A stretch of DNA of 8,743 bases from Pseudomonas sp. (GCA_003525045.1 DQGF01000064.1:1-8743); one strand, 5' to 3'; shown: positions 1-7,477, counted from the stretch's first letter. The notes: generated from the sequence alone by a model not told the origin. Program-made: numbers and translations.

Positions 1-36
1 GGGCTTGCTCGCGAAGGCGTCAGTACAAGCGACGAT
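1..36. repeat. REP-like extragenic repeat fragment, cut by the window edge
   Basis: The first bases contain GGGCTTGCTCGCGAAGGCG followed by a CAGTACA-like tail. This strongly resembles the REP elements (repeats built around GCGAGCaaGCTCGC-type hairpins) that are scattered between genes in P. fluorescens and P. putida genomes. Only one arm and the loop are present, because the window starts inside the element, so the hairpin cannot be fully checked. It sits just downstream of the last gene's stop codon, the usual place for such elements, where they can act as 3' end structures. The identification rests on remembered similarity, not on a search. Confidence 0.55.
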
Positions 37-47
37 AATACTGAAGG

Positions 48-386
48 CTAAATCAACCCCGCCTCATCATCATCGACCAAATGACTCAACCCACCCAATG
101 CCTCTCGGGCCTGGGACCGGTCCATGAGCTTGGCTTGGGCGGCGGCCGGCAGGTCGGTCACGCGGATCACCCCTTTGCTGGTCAATACCTGGATCAAGTC
201 GTCGAGTACCCGGATCATGTCCAGGTCGCTCTGCTTGAGCTGTTTGAGGCTGATGGCCATGACCTCGCTGGCGAACCAGTCCTGCAGATCGGGGTGGTCG
301 GCCGGCAGTGTTTCGGTGGCCTCGGCGTAAGCCTGGGCTTCCACGCACATCAGTCGGCCTTCTGCATTGCGTTGCACATAGAACAT
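48..386 (-). CDS. Conserved small Pseudomonas protein of unknown function (often labelled 'tryptophan synthase subunit beta-like')
   Basis: This 112-residue protein starts MFYVQRNAEGRLM and ends DDDEAGLI. I recognise it as a small conserved Pseudomonas protein that databases often name tryptophan synthase subunit beta or beta-like. The name is not supported by the sequence: real TrpB is about 400 residues and binds PLP through a lysine motif, and nothing comparable fits here. What can be seen is a short N-terminal strand-like segment (residues 1-20), a middle that looks helical with SLKQLKQSDLDMIRVLDDLI (about 47-66), an acidic C-terminal tail, and no signal peptide or membrane segment, so it is probably cytoplasmic. 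I chose the ATG at 386 because GAGGG lies 7 nt upstream and because homologues begin MxYVQR. In-frame upstream starts (ATG at 413 or farther) lack a good ribosome site, and the longest reading would overlap the end of bcsC. The gene follows bcsC by 83 nt and may be co-transcribed with it or have its own promoter. Its function is unknown. Confidence 0.85.
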   Translation of the reverse strand: MFYVQRNAEGRLMCVEAQAYAEATETLPADHPDLQDWFASEVMAISLKQLKQSDLDMIRVLDDLIQVLTSKGVIRVTDLPAAAQAKLMDRSQAREALGGLSHLVDDDEAGLI

Positions 387-393
387 GGCGCAT

Positions 394-398
394 CCCTC
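394..398 (-). promoter_or_regulatory. Ribosome binding site of the 112-aa gene
   Basis: On the minus strand GAGGG lies 7 nt before the ATG at 386. It is the strongest Shine-Dalgarno match in the leader and is what decides the start. The in-frame ATG at 413 has only TTGGCTGTC in front of it. Confidence 0.7.
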
Positions 399-426
399 GA
401 GATTCGAATCCATGACAGCCAAGAGC

Positions 427-432
427 AGCATA
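427..432 (-). promoter_or_regulatory. Weak candidate -10 box in the bcsC to 112-aa gene gap
   Basis: The gap between the bcsC stop and the next gene (387-469) contains TATGCT on the minus strand, a form common in Pseudomonas sigma-70 -10 boxes. A start a few bases downstream would give a leader of roughly 35-40 nt. No convincing -35 box is found 16-18 nt upstream (CCATGC at the best spacing), so this is only a candidate. The same gap also holds a 7-bp inverted repeat and a 10-bp palindrome, but no terminator with a U-run. Confidence 0.2.
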
Positions 433-469
433 GGCCAATCACTGGCTGTGCATGGCGTGATCGAAAGGG

Positions 470-3400
470 TCAGCGCATGTCCGCGTACGGGGACACCGGC
501 TCGATTGGCATCGGCAAGTTGCCTTGCCATTCATCGAAGGTATACCGCAAGTACAGCAAGGCGCGGCTGGGGGCATAGCCTTCGCTGTGCTGGTAGGTGA
601 TGCCCGAGCCCAACACCAGATGATCGGACAACCTGCGCTCGATGAGGGCTTGCAGGCGGATACCGACACCATTGCTGCTGCTGGCCTCCTTGGTCAGGCT
701 GGCGTTGCTGTCAGTCGCGAAATCGGCGTCGTGGAGCCGGTTCAGCAAACTGTCGACTGGCTCGTGTGGATAAAGATCGCTGGCGCTGGTTTTCGAATAG
801 GACCAACCGATAGAGCTTTCCAGCGTTGCCGACCAGTTGGCATTACGCCAGGCATAGTTCAACGGCACCCCGATTGAATAATACTGCTGCGGGCTGTAGT
901 AGCCGCCTTGTCCCAGCGTGTACTCACTCAGGTCCTTGTCATAACCCCAGTACATCAGGGTCAGGCCGGTACGCATGCGTTCATCGGCCGTGTCAATGAG
1001 CCGGTAGTAATAGCCGCCCATGGCTGAAAGACGCTGGTTGTCGTCGACGTTTCTGCCACGCAGCCAGTGTGCGCCCAGGCTGGCCCAGACCCCATCAACC
1101 CCGCCTTCGTCATGGCTGAGGCTCAAGGTCAGGCCATTGCTGGTGACGCCTCCCCAGCGAGTGCCGGTCATTGGATCGACGGCGCCGGCATAGGACACCA
1201 CTGAGTTGCTCATCGGCCGGCGCGAAGCGGTCAGGGTCCAGCCGACGCTTTGCCAATCACTGCTGTAACTGACGCCACCCAGCCAGTTGCCGATTTCGAA
1301 GCCTTGCGGGCTGTGACCAAGATCGACGGCCCATCGAGCGTTCTTCCAGCCGACCGCAAGGCCAGGGCCGCTGGTGCTTTGCGACGTACTGGCACAACCA
1401 TTGGTGACCAGCGCACAGGTACCGAACGCCTCTTGGTGCCGGCCTTTGCCATTGGTATCGAAGCGACTCGCTTGCAGATCGACCTGTTCGGCCTGGACAA
1501 AGCCTTGGCCTTCGGCAAACGGCATATCGATGCGCAAAATCGTGGTTTGCGTGGTGAGGTCGGAAATACCCGGGGCAGTGTTATCAGTGCGCCAGGCAAA
1601 ATCGTGATAGAGATTCACGGTCGGATTTTGCTGTTGGTACAGCTCATCGACATCTGCGCGCAGGCTGCGCAGCATCCAGTCATCACTGTCGTTGGCGCGG
1701 CTGGCTTCGGTCATCGCGACGTTGTCGCGCGGGGTGGACTGTGCTGATGGGGTCAAGCCCGCGGCCGCCATGCTGCGGGCATAGTTATCCAAGGCCTGTT
1801 GTGGATGGTCCTTGGCCATCAGCCGTGCGGCGTCGCGGTAGATTAGCGGATCGGTCTGCGGCGTTTGCAGCAGCTGGGCGTACAGGACGTTGGCCTTGCC
1901 CGGCTCACCGACCGAGGCCCAGGCATTGGCCACGCGCCGTTGCCAGCCGGGCGTCGGCGCGCCGGGGGGCTTGAGGTTGCCCAGCGCCTCACGGGCTTGA
2001 GGTTGGCGGGCGGTAGCGATCCAGGTCTCGATCAGCCCCAGTTGCGCGTCGGGGTCCTGAGGTTGTTGCTTGAGCACCTGGCGGTAGTAATGTTGCGCCT
2101 GTGGGTAGTCTTCGCGCTGGAAAGCCCAATCGGCCAACGTCGACAGGTCATCGACGGTTGGCTTGCGAAGCAGCAAGGCAATGGCTTCGGGCTCGTGGCC
2201 GGTATCGCGCAATCGCTGCGCCTGCGCCAGTAACTGTCGACGTTCGATCCGGGCGGCCAGGTCGCGCATGTTGTCGCTCCAGCCGGCCTTGGGGATGTGC
2301 CCCAGGCTGGCGAGCACCTCACTGTCGCGATTTTCGGTGGCCAGGTACAAGCCGTGGGCGTAGCGGGCTTCGGGGTTTTGGCCCTGACGCAACAATAGCT
2401 GGCGGAACGCATCGTCGGCTTCGGCCGGTTTGCCCACGGCCAGCTCGGCCCCAGCCAGGCGGTAAGCCAGCCATGGATTGTCCGGGTCGAGTTCGCGCAT
2501 CTGTTTGAGCAACGGCACCAGTTGCGCCCAGTCCGAGCGCTCTGTCGCCGCGTCAGCCTTCAGGCTCAGGCGTTCAAGTTGAATGCTCTGACGCAGGCCG
2601 GTGAATTCGGCTTGATTGCCGGTGGGCAGCGTATCGAGAAAAGCTTCGACCTTCTCGCTGGACTGGGCTCGGTACAGACGAAGCAGCCTTCGCACTGCGC
2701 TGGCGTTGTCCGGCTCCAGCTTGCGTACCTTCAGCAGCAGCGCTTCGGCGGCGATAGCGTCCGACTCGGCGATGGCGACGTCACTCAGGCCAATCAATGC
2801 GTCGGTATTGTCAGGGTCGAGCGTGCGGGCTTGCGTAAACGCCACACGTGCCGCCGGCAAGTTTTTCGCTTCCAGCGCCAGGTTACCTTTTTGCAGCACC
2901 ATCCAGAGGCGAGAAGCCTCCTGCAGGTCCCGCCATTTAGTGATGTAAAAGGTGTCTTTCTCAAGGCTCAGCGCGCGGCTGACGGCCTCGTTGGCGGCCG
3001 CGTATTTGCTTTGGCGCATAAGCGAAACGCCCAAGGCACCGTGCAGGCTCGGGTCTTGGGGGTAGGCCTTGAGTGAACGACGCAACAGGGCTTCAGCGGC
3101 GACTGGATCGGCATCGTTTGCAAGCAGGACCTTGGCCTTGCTGCCGGCTTGCCAGGCGGGGTCGGCAAGCAGCCGACGCTGTTCGGCCAACTGCCTGGCT
3201 GCTTCTTTGGCTAATTGAGAGTAGGGGTAATAGCCCGTGAATGCCTGCCAGGCCTTGGCCGTTTCGGGGCTGACCGGCAGCTTGACCAAGTAGTTGTATT
3301 CACTGTCGGCCGCACTGGCGCTTGCCAGCGGATCGGCAGCCAATTGGTGCAACACCGCCAGGGCTTCATCATCTCGATCCTCGGCGAACAACAACCCGAC

Positions 3401-4045
3401 CAGCATCTGTCGCAGGCTGGCGCTACCCGGGTAGTTGTTGTCCAGGCTGCGCGCCGCAGCGATAGCCGGCTGCCGCTGCCCGGGCAGACGGCTGCGGATA
3501 CTCCAGTACTCCACGGCTGAGGCAAGGTCGGGAGGCTCATCGCCGAACAGCTGCTCGTACGCTGCGGTGGCTTCGTCGAAGCGCCCGGCCGCTGCCAGCA
3601 AGCGAGCCTGCTGCAAATCCCTGACACCGCTGGCGCTCTGCAGTTTGACCAGCGCCAGGCCTTGGCGCAGCGCAGGTGAGCCAGGGGCCTGCTGACGCAG
3701 GCGGGTCATCAATTGTTCGATCCATTGCGCGTTCAGGGCCGGGTCCTGCCGGGCAGGATCGGCGCGCAAAGCCTGGCGGATCTTGCCGACCAGCACTTGC
3801 GGGTGGTTGGGAGCGATCAGTTCCAGGCGCGCCAGGGAGTCATTGATAAGCTCCTCACGGAACAATGCCTCGCCGACACGCATCTGCTGCAGTAACCATT
3901 GTTGCTGCGCCTGTTGCGTGTCCGGGGCTTGTGCCGCCAGTGCCGACGAACACAGGTAAAGGCTGGACAGGAGCGCGCCGCAAGCCAGAAGTGATCTCAG
4001 TGTGGAAGTTTTCGCCGCCGTTTTTCGCAGGACTAGCCTTTGCAT
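470..4045 (-). CDS. bcsC: BcsC, cellulose export protein (periplasmic TPR scaffold plus outer-membrane beta-barrel)
   Basis: The 1191-residue protein is close to the E. coli BcsC length (about 1157). The N-terminus MQRLVLRKTAAKTSTLRSLL is a basic start followed by a hydrophobic stretch, with a likely signal peptidase I site near residues 36-40 (SALAAQA). Residues about 45 to 760 are alpha-helical TPR-type repeats; clear examples lie near 330-363, 390-450, 520-570 and 635-690, with the typical alternation of A/G/L/Y and the DPDN or PQDP turns. From about 808 to the end the sequence switches to alternating aromatic and polar strands, the BCSC_C outer-membrane barrel; the last strand is ALLYLRYTF, followed by a 21-residue tail. 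The family forms the channel that takes cellulose from the periplasm to the outside, with the TPRs reaching towards the inner-membrane synthase. I chose the ATG at 4045, inside the end of bcsZ (13-nt overlap), because GGAAGGG precedes it and the signal peptide follows at once; a TTG at 4057 is a poorer option. In SBW25 nomenclature this is wssE. Confidence 0.96.
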   Translation of the reverse strand: MQRLVLRKTAAKTSTLRSLLACGALLSSLYLCSSALAAQAPDTQQAQQQWLLQQMRVGEALFREELINDSLARLELIAPNHPQVLVGKIRQALRADPARQDPALNAQWIEQLMTRLRQQAPGSPALRQGLALVKLQSASGVRDLQQARLLAAAGRFDEATAAYEQLFGDEPPDLASAVEYWSIRSRLPGQRQPAIAAARSLDNNYPGSASLRQMLVGLLFAEDRDDEALAVLHQLAADPLASASAADSEYNYLVKLPVSPETAKAWQAFTGYYPYSQLAKEAARQLAEQRRLLADPAWQAGSKAKVLLANDADPVAAEALLRRSLKAYPQDPSLHGALGVSLMRQSKYAAANEAVSRALSLEKDTFYITKWRDLQEASRLWMVLQKGNLALEAKNLPAARVAFTQARTLDPDNTDALIGLSDVAIAESDAIAAEALLLKVRKLEPDNASAVRRLLRLYRAQSSEKVEAFLDTLPTGNQAEFTGLRQSIQLERLSLKADAATERSDWAQLVPLLKQMRELDPDNPWLAYRLAGAELAVGKPAEADDAFRQLLLRQGQNPEARYAHGLYLATENRDSEVLASLGHIPKAGWSDNMRDLAARIERRQLLAQAQRLRDTGHEPEAIALLLRKPTVDDLSTLADWAFQREDYPQAQHYYRQVLKQQPQDPDAQLGLIETWIATARQPQAREALGNLKPPGAPTPGWQRRVANAWASVGEPGKANVLYAQLLQTPQTDPLIYRDAARLMAKDHPQQALDNYARSMAAAGLTPSAQSTPRDNVAMTEASRANDSDDWMLRSLRADVDELYQQQNPTVNLYHDFAWRTDNTAPGISDLTTQTTILRIDMPFAEGQGFVQAEQVDLQASRFDTNGKGRHQEAFGTCALVTNGCASTSQSTSGPGLAVGWKNARWAVDLGHSPQGFEIGNWLGGVSYSSDWQSVGWTLTASRRPMSNSVVSYAGAVDPMTGTRWGGVTSNGLTLSLSHDEGGVDGVWASLGAHWLRGRNVDDNQRLSAMGGYYYRLIDTADERMRTGLTLMYWGYDKDLSEYTLGQGGYYSPQQYYSIGVPLNYAWRNANWSATLESSIGWSYSKTSASDLYPHEPVDSLLNRLHDADFATDSNASLTKEASSSNGVGIRLQALIERRLSDHLVLGSGITYQHSEGYAPSRALLYLRYTFDEWQGNLPMPIEPVSPYADMR

Positions 4046-5169
4046 GAACCCTTCCAATTTGGCACCAGCCGTCCGTCTTTATCGAATCGGTAACGTTGTT
4101 CGTCCCAGCCTTGGCCGAACATCAGCAGCGACTGGTTGTAATAGGCGTCTGCCAGCGGAGGGGTCTGTTGCACACGTTCTCGCTGAACGACAGCCGCTGC
4201 GTTGGCGCCACTGGCGGACAGCAGTGGCAGCATTGCCGCGGAAAAACCGACAGGCCCGGTTCCGGTGGCGATGCCGCTGACACTGTCCACATGCTCGGGC
4301 ACATAGCCCAATCGGGTGGTCGCCTCGAGCATCGGTTTGAAATGCGCCAACAGTTGCGTGCGGTGGGGAGCGTCCTTGGCCAACATGCCGAGCCACAGGT
4401 ACACACGGATGGCGTCATAGCTGCCATCCGGGCCCTTGGCATCCGGGCCCCAGCGCTGGTCGGCCTGCCACAACAGCCAATCGGGCGCGAAGCCTTTGGG
4501 CGAGGTTTCAGTCAACATGCGCCTTGTGTTGTCGGCCAGCTCTGCCCAGACCGGCGCCTCACTGGAAAACCGCGCGAGCAGTTGCAGTGGCAGGTAGCTT
4601 GGATTCAAGCGCACACCCTCGGCGGACTGGAAGCCTACATCGCCCGGCAGCAACATCAGCCCCATGCCAGGGAGCTTATGCAGAGTTTGCGCCGCGCTGC
4701 GCCAGAGCAGATTGCGACCTTGAGTTTCAAGCTCCGGGCGTTGCCACAGTCGCGCGGCTTCCAGCAGGCTGTAGGCGATCCACAAATCAGCGTCGCTGGC
4801 ATTGTTGCTGTCCAGCCCCTGCCACTGTCCGTTCTGGGACTTGCCCCATTTCCAGGCCGGCAGATGACTGTTCAAGTCACCTGCGGACAGGTTGTTGCGG
4901 GTCCAGGCCAGTAGCCGCTCGAACGACTTGCGGTCGTTGGCGACCAGGGCGAAAAACAGCCCGTAGCTCTGGCCTTCCGAGGTGCTGATGCGCTGCTCGG
5001 AAGACCCGTCGATGACGCGCCCGTCCTCGCTGATCATCGCCTGTTTATAGCGTTCCCAGGCTGGCCACGGACAATTGCTCGCCGCCGCCGAGTGCGCTGG
5101 CTGCAGCGCAAATGCAACAGCCAGCGCCAGGCCCGGCAATCCGCCAAGCGTTGCGCGTTTACTCTTCAT
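4033..5169 (-). CDS. bcsZ: BcsZ, periplasmic endo-1,4-beta-glucanase, glycoside hydrolase family 8
   Basis: This 378-residue protein hydrolyses beta-1,4-glucan in the periplasm and is needed for normal cellulose production or editing in other bacteria. An N-terminal signal peptide (MKSKR, then a hydrophobic stretch, cleavage near HSAAAS at 27-31) is followed by a GH8 (alpha/alpha)6 domain. The proposed general acid is Glu65 in STSEGQSYG, and the proposed base is Asp252 in GSYDAIRVYLW; these match E. coli BcsZ E55 and D243. The GH8 signature ASDADLWIAYSLLEA is at 124-138. Trp-rich surfaces expected for glucan binding are present (WPAWER, PAWKWGK, WLLWQADQRW). Cys33 and Cys376 lie at the two ends of the mature chain, and E. 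coli BcsZ also has cysteines there, so a disulfide is possible. Length matches the family (368 in E. coli). The ATG at 5169 overlaps the bcsB stop by 11 nt; its Shine-Dalgarno is weak, which fits coupling to bcsB translation. Also known as celC/yhjM, or wssD in SBW25. Confidence 0.96.
   Translation of the reverse strand: MKSKRATLGGLPGLALAVAFALQPAHSAAASNCPWPAWERYKQAMISEDGRVIDGSSEQRISTSEGQSYGLFFALVANDRKSFERLLAWTRNNLSAGDLNSHLPAWKWGKSQNGQWQGLDSNNASDADLWIAYSLLEAARLWQRPELETQGRNLLWRSAAQTLHKLPGMGLMLLPGDVGFQSAEGVRLNPSYLPLQLLARFSSEAPVWAELADNTRRMLTETSPKGFAPDWLLWQADQRWGPDAKGPDGSYDAIRVYLWLGMLAKDAPHRTQLLAHFKPMLEATTRLGYVPEHVDSVSGIATGTGPVGFSAAMLPLLSASGANAAAVVQRERVQQTPPLADAYYNQSLLMFGQGWDEQRYRFDKDGRLVPNWKGSCKG
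4049..4055 (-). promoter_or_regulatory. Ribosome binding site of bcsC
   Basis: GGAAGGG on the minus strand lies immediately before the bcsC ATG at 4045 (3-4 nt spacer) and just upstream of the bcsZ TAG at 4033-4035, inside bcsZ coding sequence. It supports 4045 as the start and a fairly strong, independently recruited translation of bcsC. Confidence 0.65.
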
Positions 5170-7477
5170 AAGCCAGACGACGACGCGCCGCCCACTGCAG
5201 GATTCGCCAAATCAGGAAAGCAGTCAGCAATACGCCGGTTGCGGCCATGAAGGCCAGCAGGATCGGGTGGTCCGACAGCTTGAACCAGAGCATCAACCAC
5301 CACGGCAGATGGCCGACGTAGTACGGCTCACCCACCATTTGGCTGCTCACACCACTGCTGCGGATCAGCACCACGGAACCGGCTACGGCGTCCATCTTGC
5401 CGCTGTCGGCCAGGGTCTCGCGCAACAACTGGTAGTCGGTGTCCTGGGTGGCCAGCAGCGCAACGATGCTGCGCTGCTCATGGAACGGTGACTTCATCCC
5501 AACCATGGCCGCGATCGGGCCTTTGGCGGACACCTCGACCCGGTTGGCGGCCAGGTTGCGCTCGTCGCCGTACTGCCATTGCTGCGCTGCAGTGCGGCCG
5601 GGCTGAGTATTGCTGGCCTGCAGCAACCAATCGCGGGAACGGTCGAGCAGCAGGTTCAAGTCACGGCTGTCACGCACGTCCGGGGCCAGTGTGCCGAGTA
5701 CCAGCAGGTCGGCATCGAGCTTGGCAGCATCGCTCCAGTTATCACTGACATGCAGACCGAAGGCCGGCAGGCCGGAGCGTGCGGAAATACCCGCCACCGC
5801 CTCCAGGTAAGTACTCAGCTGAATGGCCGACGGTTGTGGGGACAGCAAGACCATGGTTTCCGACAGGTCGGCCATGCGGCTGTAAGGGAATCCACTGCGG
5901 GCGAAGGTCTTGAGGTCGGGCATCGCAATGTAGTGGTGATAACCGGACATATCGATGCTGGACTGATCGTCGATCACGGCCTGGGTATCGACCGGCAGCG
6001 AGCTCTGGCAGCGGTCGCGCTGAGAACTGCTGGCGGTGCTGGCAAAGCTGAAGTTGAAGCTGAGGGTGTTGCGGTCACCAATTTTCAGGGCCGGCACCGA
6101 CAGGCGCTCGCTGGTGTTCGCCGACTCGCTGGAGAGTACGGCCAGGCGCAGTTCATCCAGTCGGCTGTTGCTGTTGCCCGGCAGTGGCAGGCTGGTGATG
6201 AATTGGTTGTTCAGGCTGATGTTCAGCCGTGAGCCGTCATTGGTCGCTGCCGGCGGTGTGTAGCGGTACTTGGTCTGCAGCGGGATACCCTGGTTACGCC
6301 AGACAAACAGGTCCGGCGGCAGGTTGATGTCGAGGTTGATCGGCAGCGGCTGTACGCCGCTGACGCGCAACTGCTCGGGGTATTTGACCAGCTCGGCGAA
6401 GCGCACCGGGCGATCGGTGCGCATCCAGTTCGGAGCGTCGTAAGGTTTGCGCGGCAGAAGCTGCTGGACCTTGTCGATAGTCACGCGTGAGCCGCGAAAC
6501 AGGTCGCCACCCAGGGCCAATGCCTTCACCGCGGTAATCAGGTCGGCCTCGTCGCGGCCCATGACCAACAGCACTTTGCTGTAGCTGTTGGCGGGGTTGT
6601 CGATGATCTGCACCACCGGTGCATCCACGGCCGGAAATGTCTTCAGGTCGGCGAGAAAGGCTGGGCGATGATCGTTGGTGGCGAAGACGATCGAAGGCAG
6701 AGCCTGGTCATTGGCCGTGGCGCCGGGCAAGTGATCGAACGCTACCGGGAATCGGGTCCCGCGCCAGCCGGCCTGGCTGCCGAAATACGACGCGAGGATA
6801 CCGGCCGCGCGCTGCTCCTCCAGGGTCGGGTTCGCGGCGAATACCATGTTCAACACCGGGCTCTGGTAGTCGCGTGCGTCGAAGAATGGCAGCGGGAACC
6901 AGGCCAGATCATTCTCCGCGCTGAGCGCCTGCTCGGTGACCGAAATATGGCTGACGCGACTGACGTTGACCCACAAGGCGCTGTTCGACGGTTCTTCACA
7001 GATGTCGGTGTAGTGACCGACAAACTCCAGCCGTACACGGTTGAAGTCACTGATCAGGCGAGGGTCGAGCGCCACCTGTCGAGTGACCTTTTTACCCAGC
7101 TGGTCTTTTTCGATCGGCAGCACATTCATCAACACATCGTTGAGGTAGATACGCAGGTGCGACAAGGTCGGGATCAGTGCGGGCGATGGGGTGTATTCCA
7201 GTTGCAGTTTCGCATCGCTGGCGATGCGGTCGCGGCGCATGGTGAATTCGATTTGATCGGTGTTGTTCGTGCCCAGCAACAGGCTGTCAGCCGGGCGCCC
7301 CAGCTGCGCGAAACTGCGCTGTACATCCCAGCTTGGCATTACCGATGTGGCCGCAGCGGGCTCCAGCACGGGGGCCGCAGCCGCGGGTAACTGAACCTTC
7401 AGGGGCTGCGCCTCAGCACAGCCAACGGCCAGCAACACCAGGCCTGCCAACAAGGATTTTTGCAAATAGCGGCTCAT
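5159..7477 (-). CDS. bcsB: BcsB, periplasmic membrane-anchored cellulose synthase subunit
   Basis: The 772-residue protein is the essential partner of BcsA; it sits in the periplasm, tied to the inner membrane by one C-terminal helix, and guides the growing glucan. The N-terminus MSRYLQKSLLAGLVLLAVGC is a signal peptide, with a likely signal peptidase I cut after AEA (residue 23). The chain then resembles E. coli BcsB throughout: LQLEYTPSPALIPTLSHLRI (91-110) and EFVGHYTDICEEP (151-163) in the first carbohydrate-binding part, the flavodoxin-like segment around SIVFATNDHRP (262-272), PRKPYDAPNWMRTDRPV (342-358), a second binding part with LNNQF (422-426), MPDLKTFARSGFPYSRMADL (519-538), and the terminal VGHLPWW (721-727) plus membrane helix 738-760 and a positive tail. 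Cys160 and Cys490 correspond to cysteines in E. coli BcsB. I chose the ATG at 7477 because it overlaps the bcsA TGA as ATGA, has GGTGAG 6 nt upstream and begins the signal peptide; the longer in-frame reading to 7591 is inside bcsA. Called wssC in SBW25. Confidence 0.97.
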   Translation of the reverse strand: MSRYLQKSLLAGLVLLAVGCAEAQPLKVQLPAAAAPVLEPAAATSVMPSWDVQRSFAQLGRPADSLLLGTNNTDQIEFTMRRDRIASDAKLQLEYTPSPALIPTLSHLRIYLNDVLMNVLPIEKDQLGKKVTRQVALDPRLISDFNRVRLEFVGHYTDICEEPSNSALWVNVSRVSHISVTEQALSAENDLAWFPLPFFDARDYQSPVLNMVFAANPTLEEQRAAGILASYFGSQAGWRGTRFPVAFDHLPGATANDQALPSIVFATNDHRPAFLADLKTFPAVDAPVVQIIDNPANSYSKVLLVMGRDEADLITAVKALALGGDLFRGSRVTIDKVQQLLPRKPYDAPNWMRTDRPVRFAELVKYPEQLRVSGVQPLPINLDINLPPDLFVWRNQGIPLQTKYRYTPPAATNDGSRLNISLNNQFITSLPLPGNSNSRLDELRLAVLSSESANTSERLSVPALKIGDRNTLSFNFSFASTASSSQRDRCQSSLPVDTQAVIDDQSSIDMSGYHHYIAMPDLKTFARSGFPYSRMADLSETMVLLSPQPSAIQLSTYLEAVAGISARSGLPAFGLHVSDNWSDAAKLDADLLVLGTLAPDVRDSRDLNLLLDRSRDWLLQASNTQPGRTAAQQWQYGDERNLAANRVEVSAKGPIAAMVGMKSPFHEQRSIVALLATQDTDYQLLRETLADSGKMDAVAGSVVLIRSSGVSSQMVGEPYYVGHLPWWLMLWFKLSDHPILLAFMAATGVLLTAFLIWRILQWAARRRLAYEE

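Noticed and set aside
415..449. Intrinsic terminator after bcsC
   Set aside because: The 7-bp inverted repeat has a 21-nt loop and no run of U after it on the minus strand, so it does not look like a terminator.
387..530. N-terminal extension of the 112-aa gene to 530 or to the ATG at 413
   Set aside because: The extension to 530 would overlap bcsC by 61 nt in another frame, and neither alternative has a proper ribosome site. Homologues as I recall them begin at MxYVQR.
81..578. 165-aa plus-strand open frame across the 112-aa gene and the end of bcsC
   Set aside because: It crosses two genes and their gap on the opposite strand, and has no recognisable motif. The minus-strand 112-aa gene has a ribosome site and a recognised family.
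4096..4914. 272-aa plus-strand open frame opposite bcsZ
   Set aside because: It lies wholly antisense to a well-supported GH8 gene, has a composition typical of reverse-frame translation in high-GC DNA, and shows no domain or ribosome site I recognise.
6668..7390. 240-aa plus-strand open frame opposite bcsB
   Set aside because: It is antisense to strongly conserved BcsB coding sequence; its Arg/Gly/Val-rich translation resembles no known protein, so it is a shadow of the real gene.
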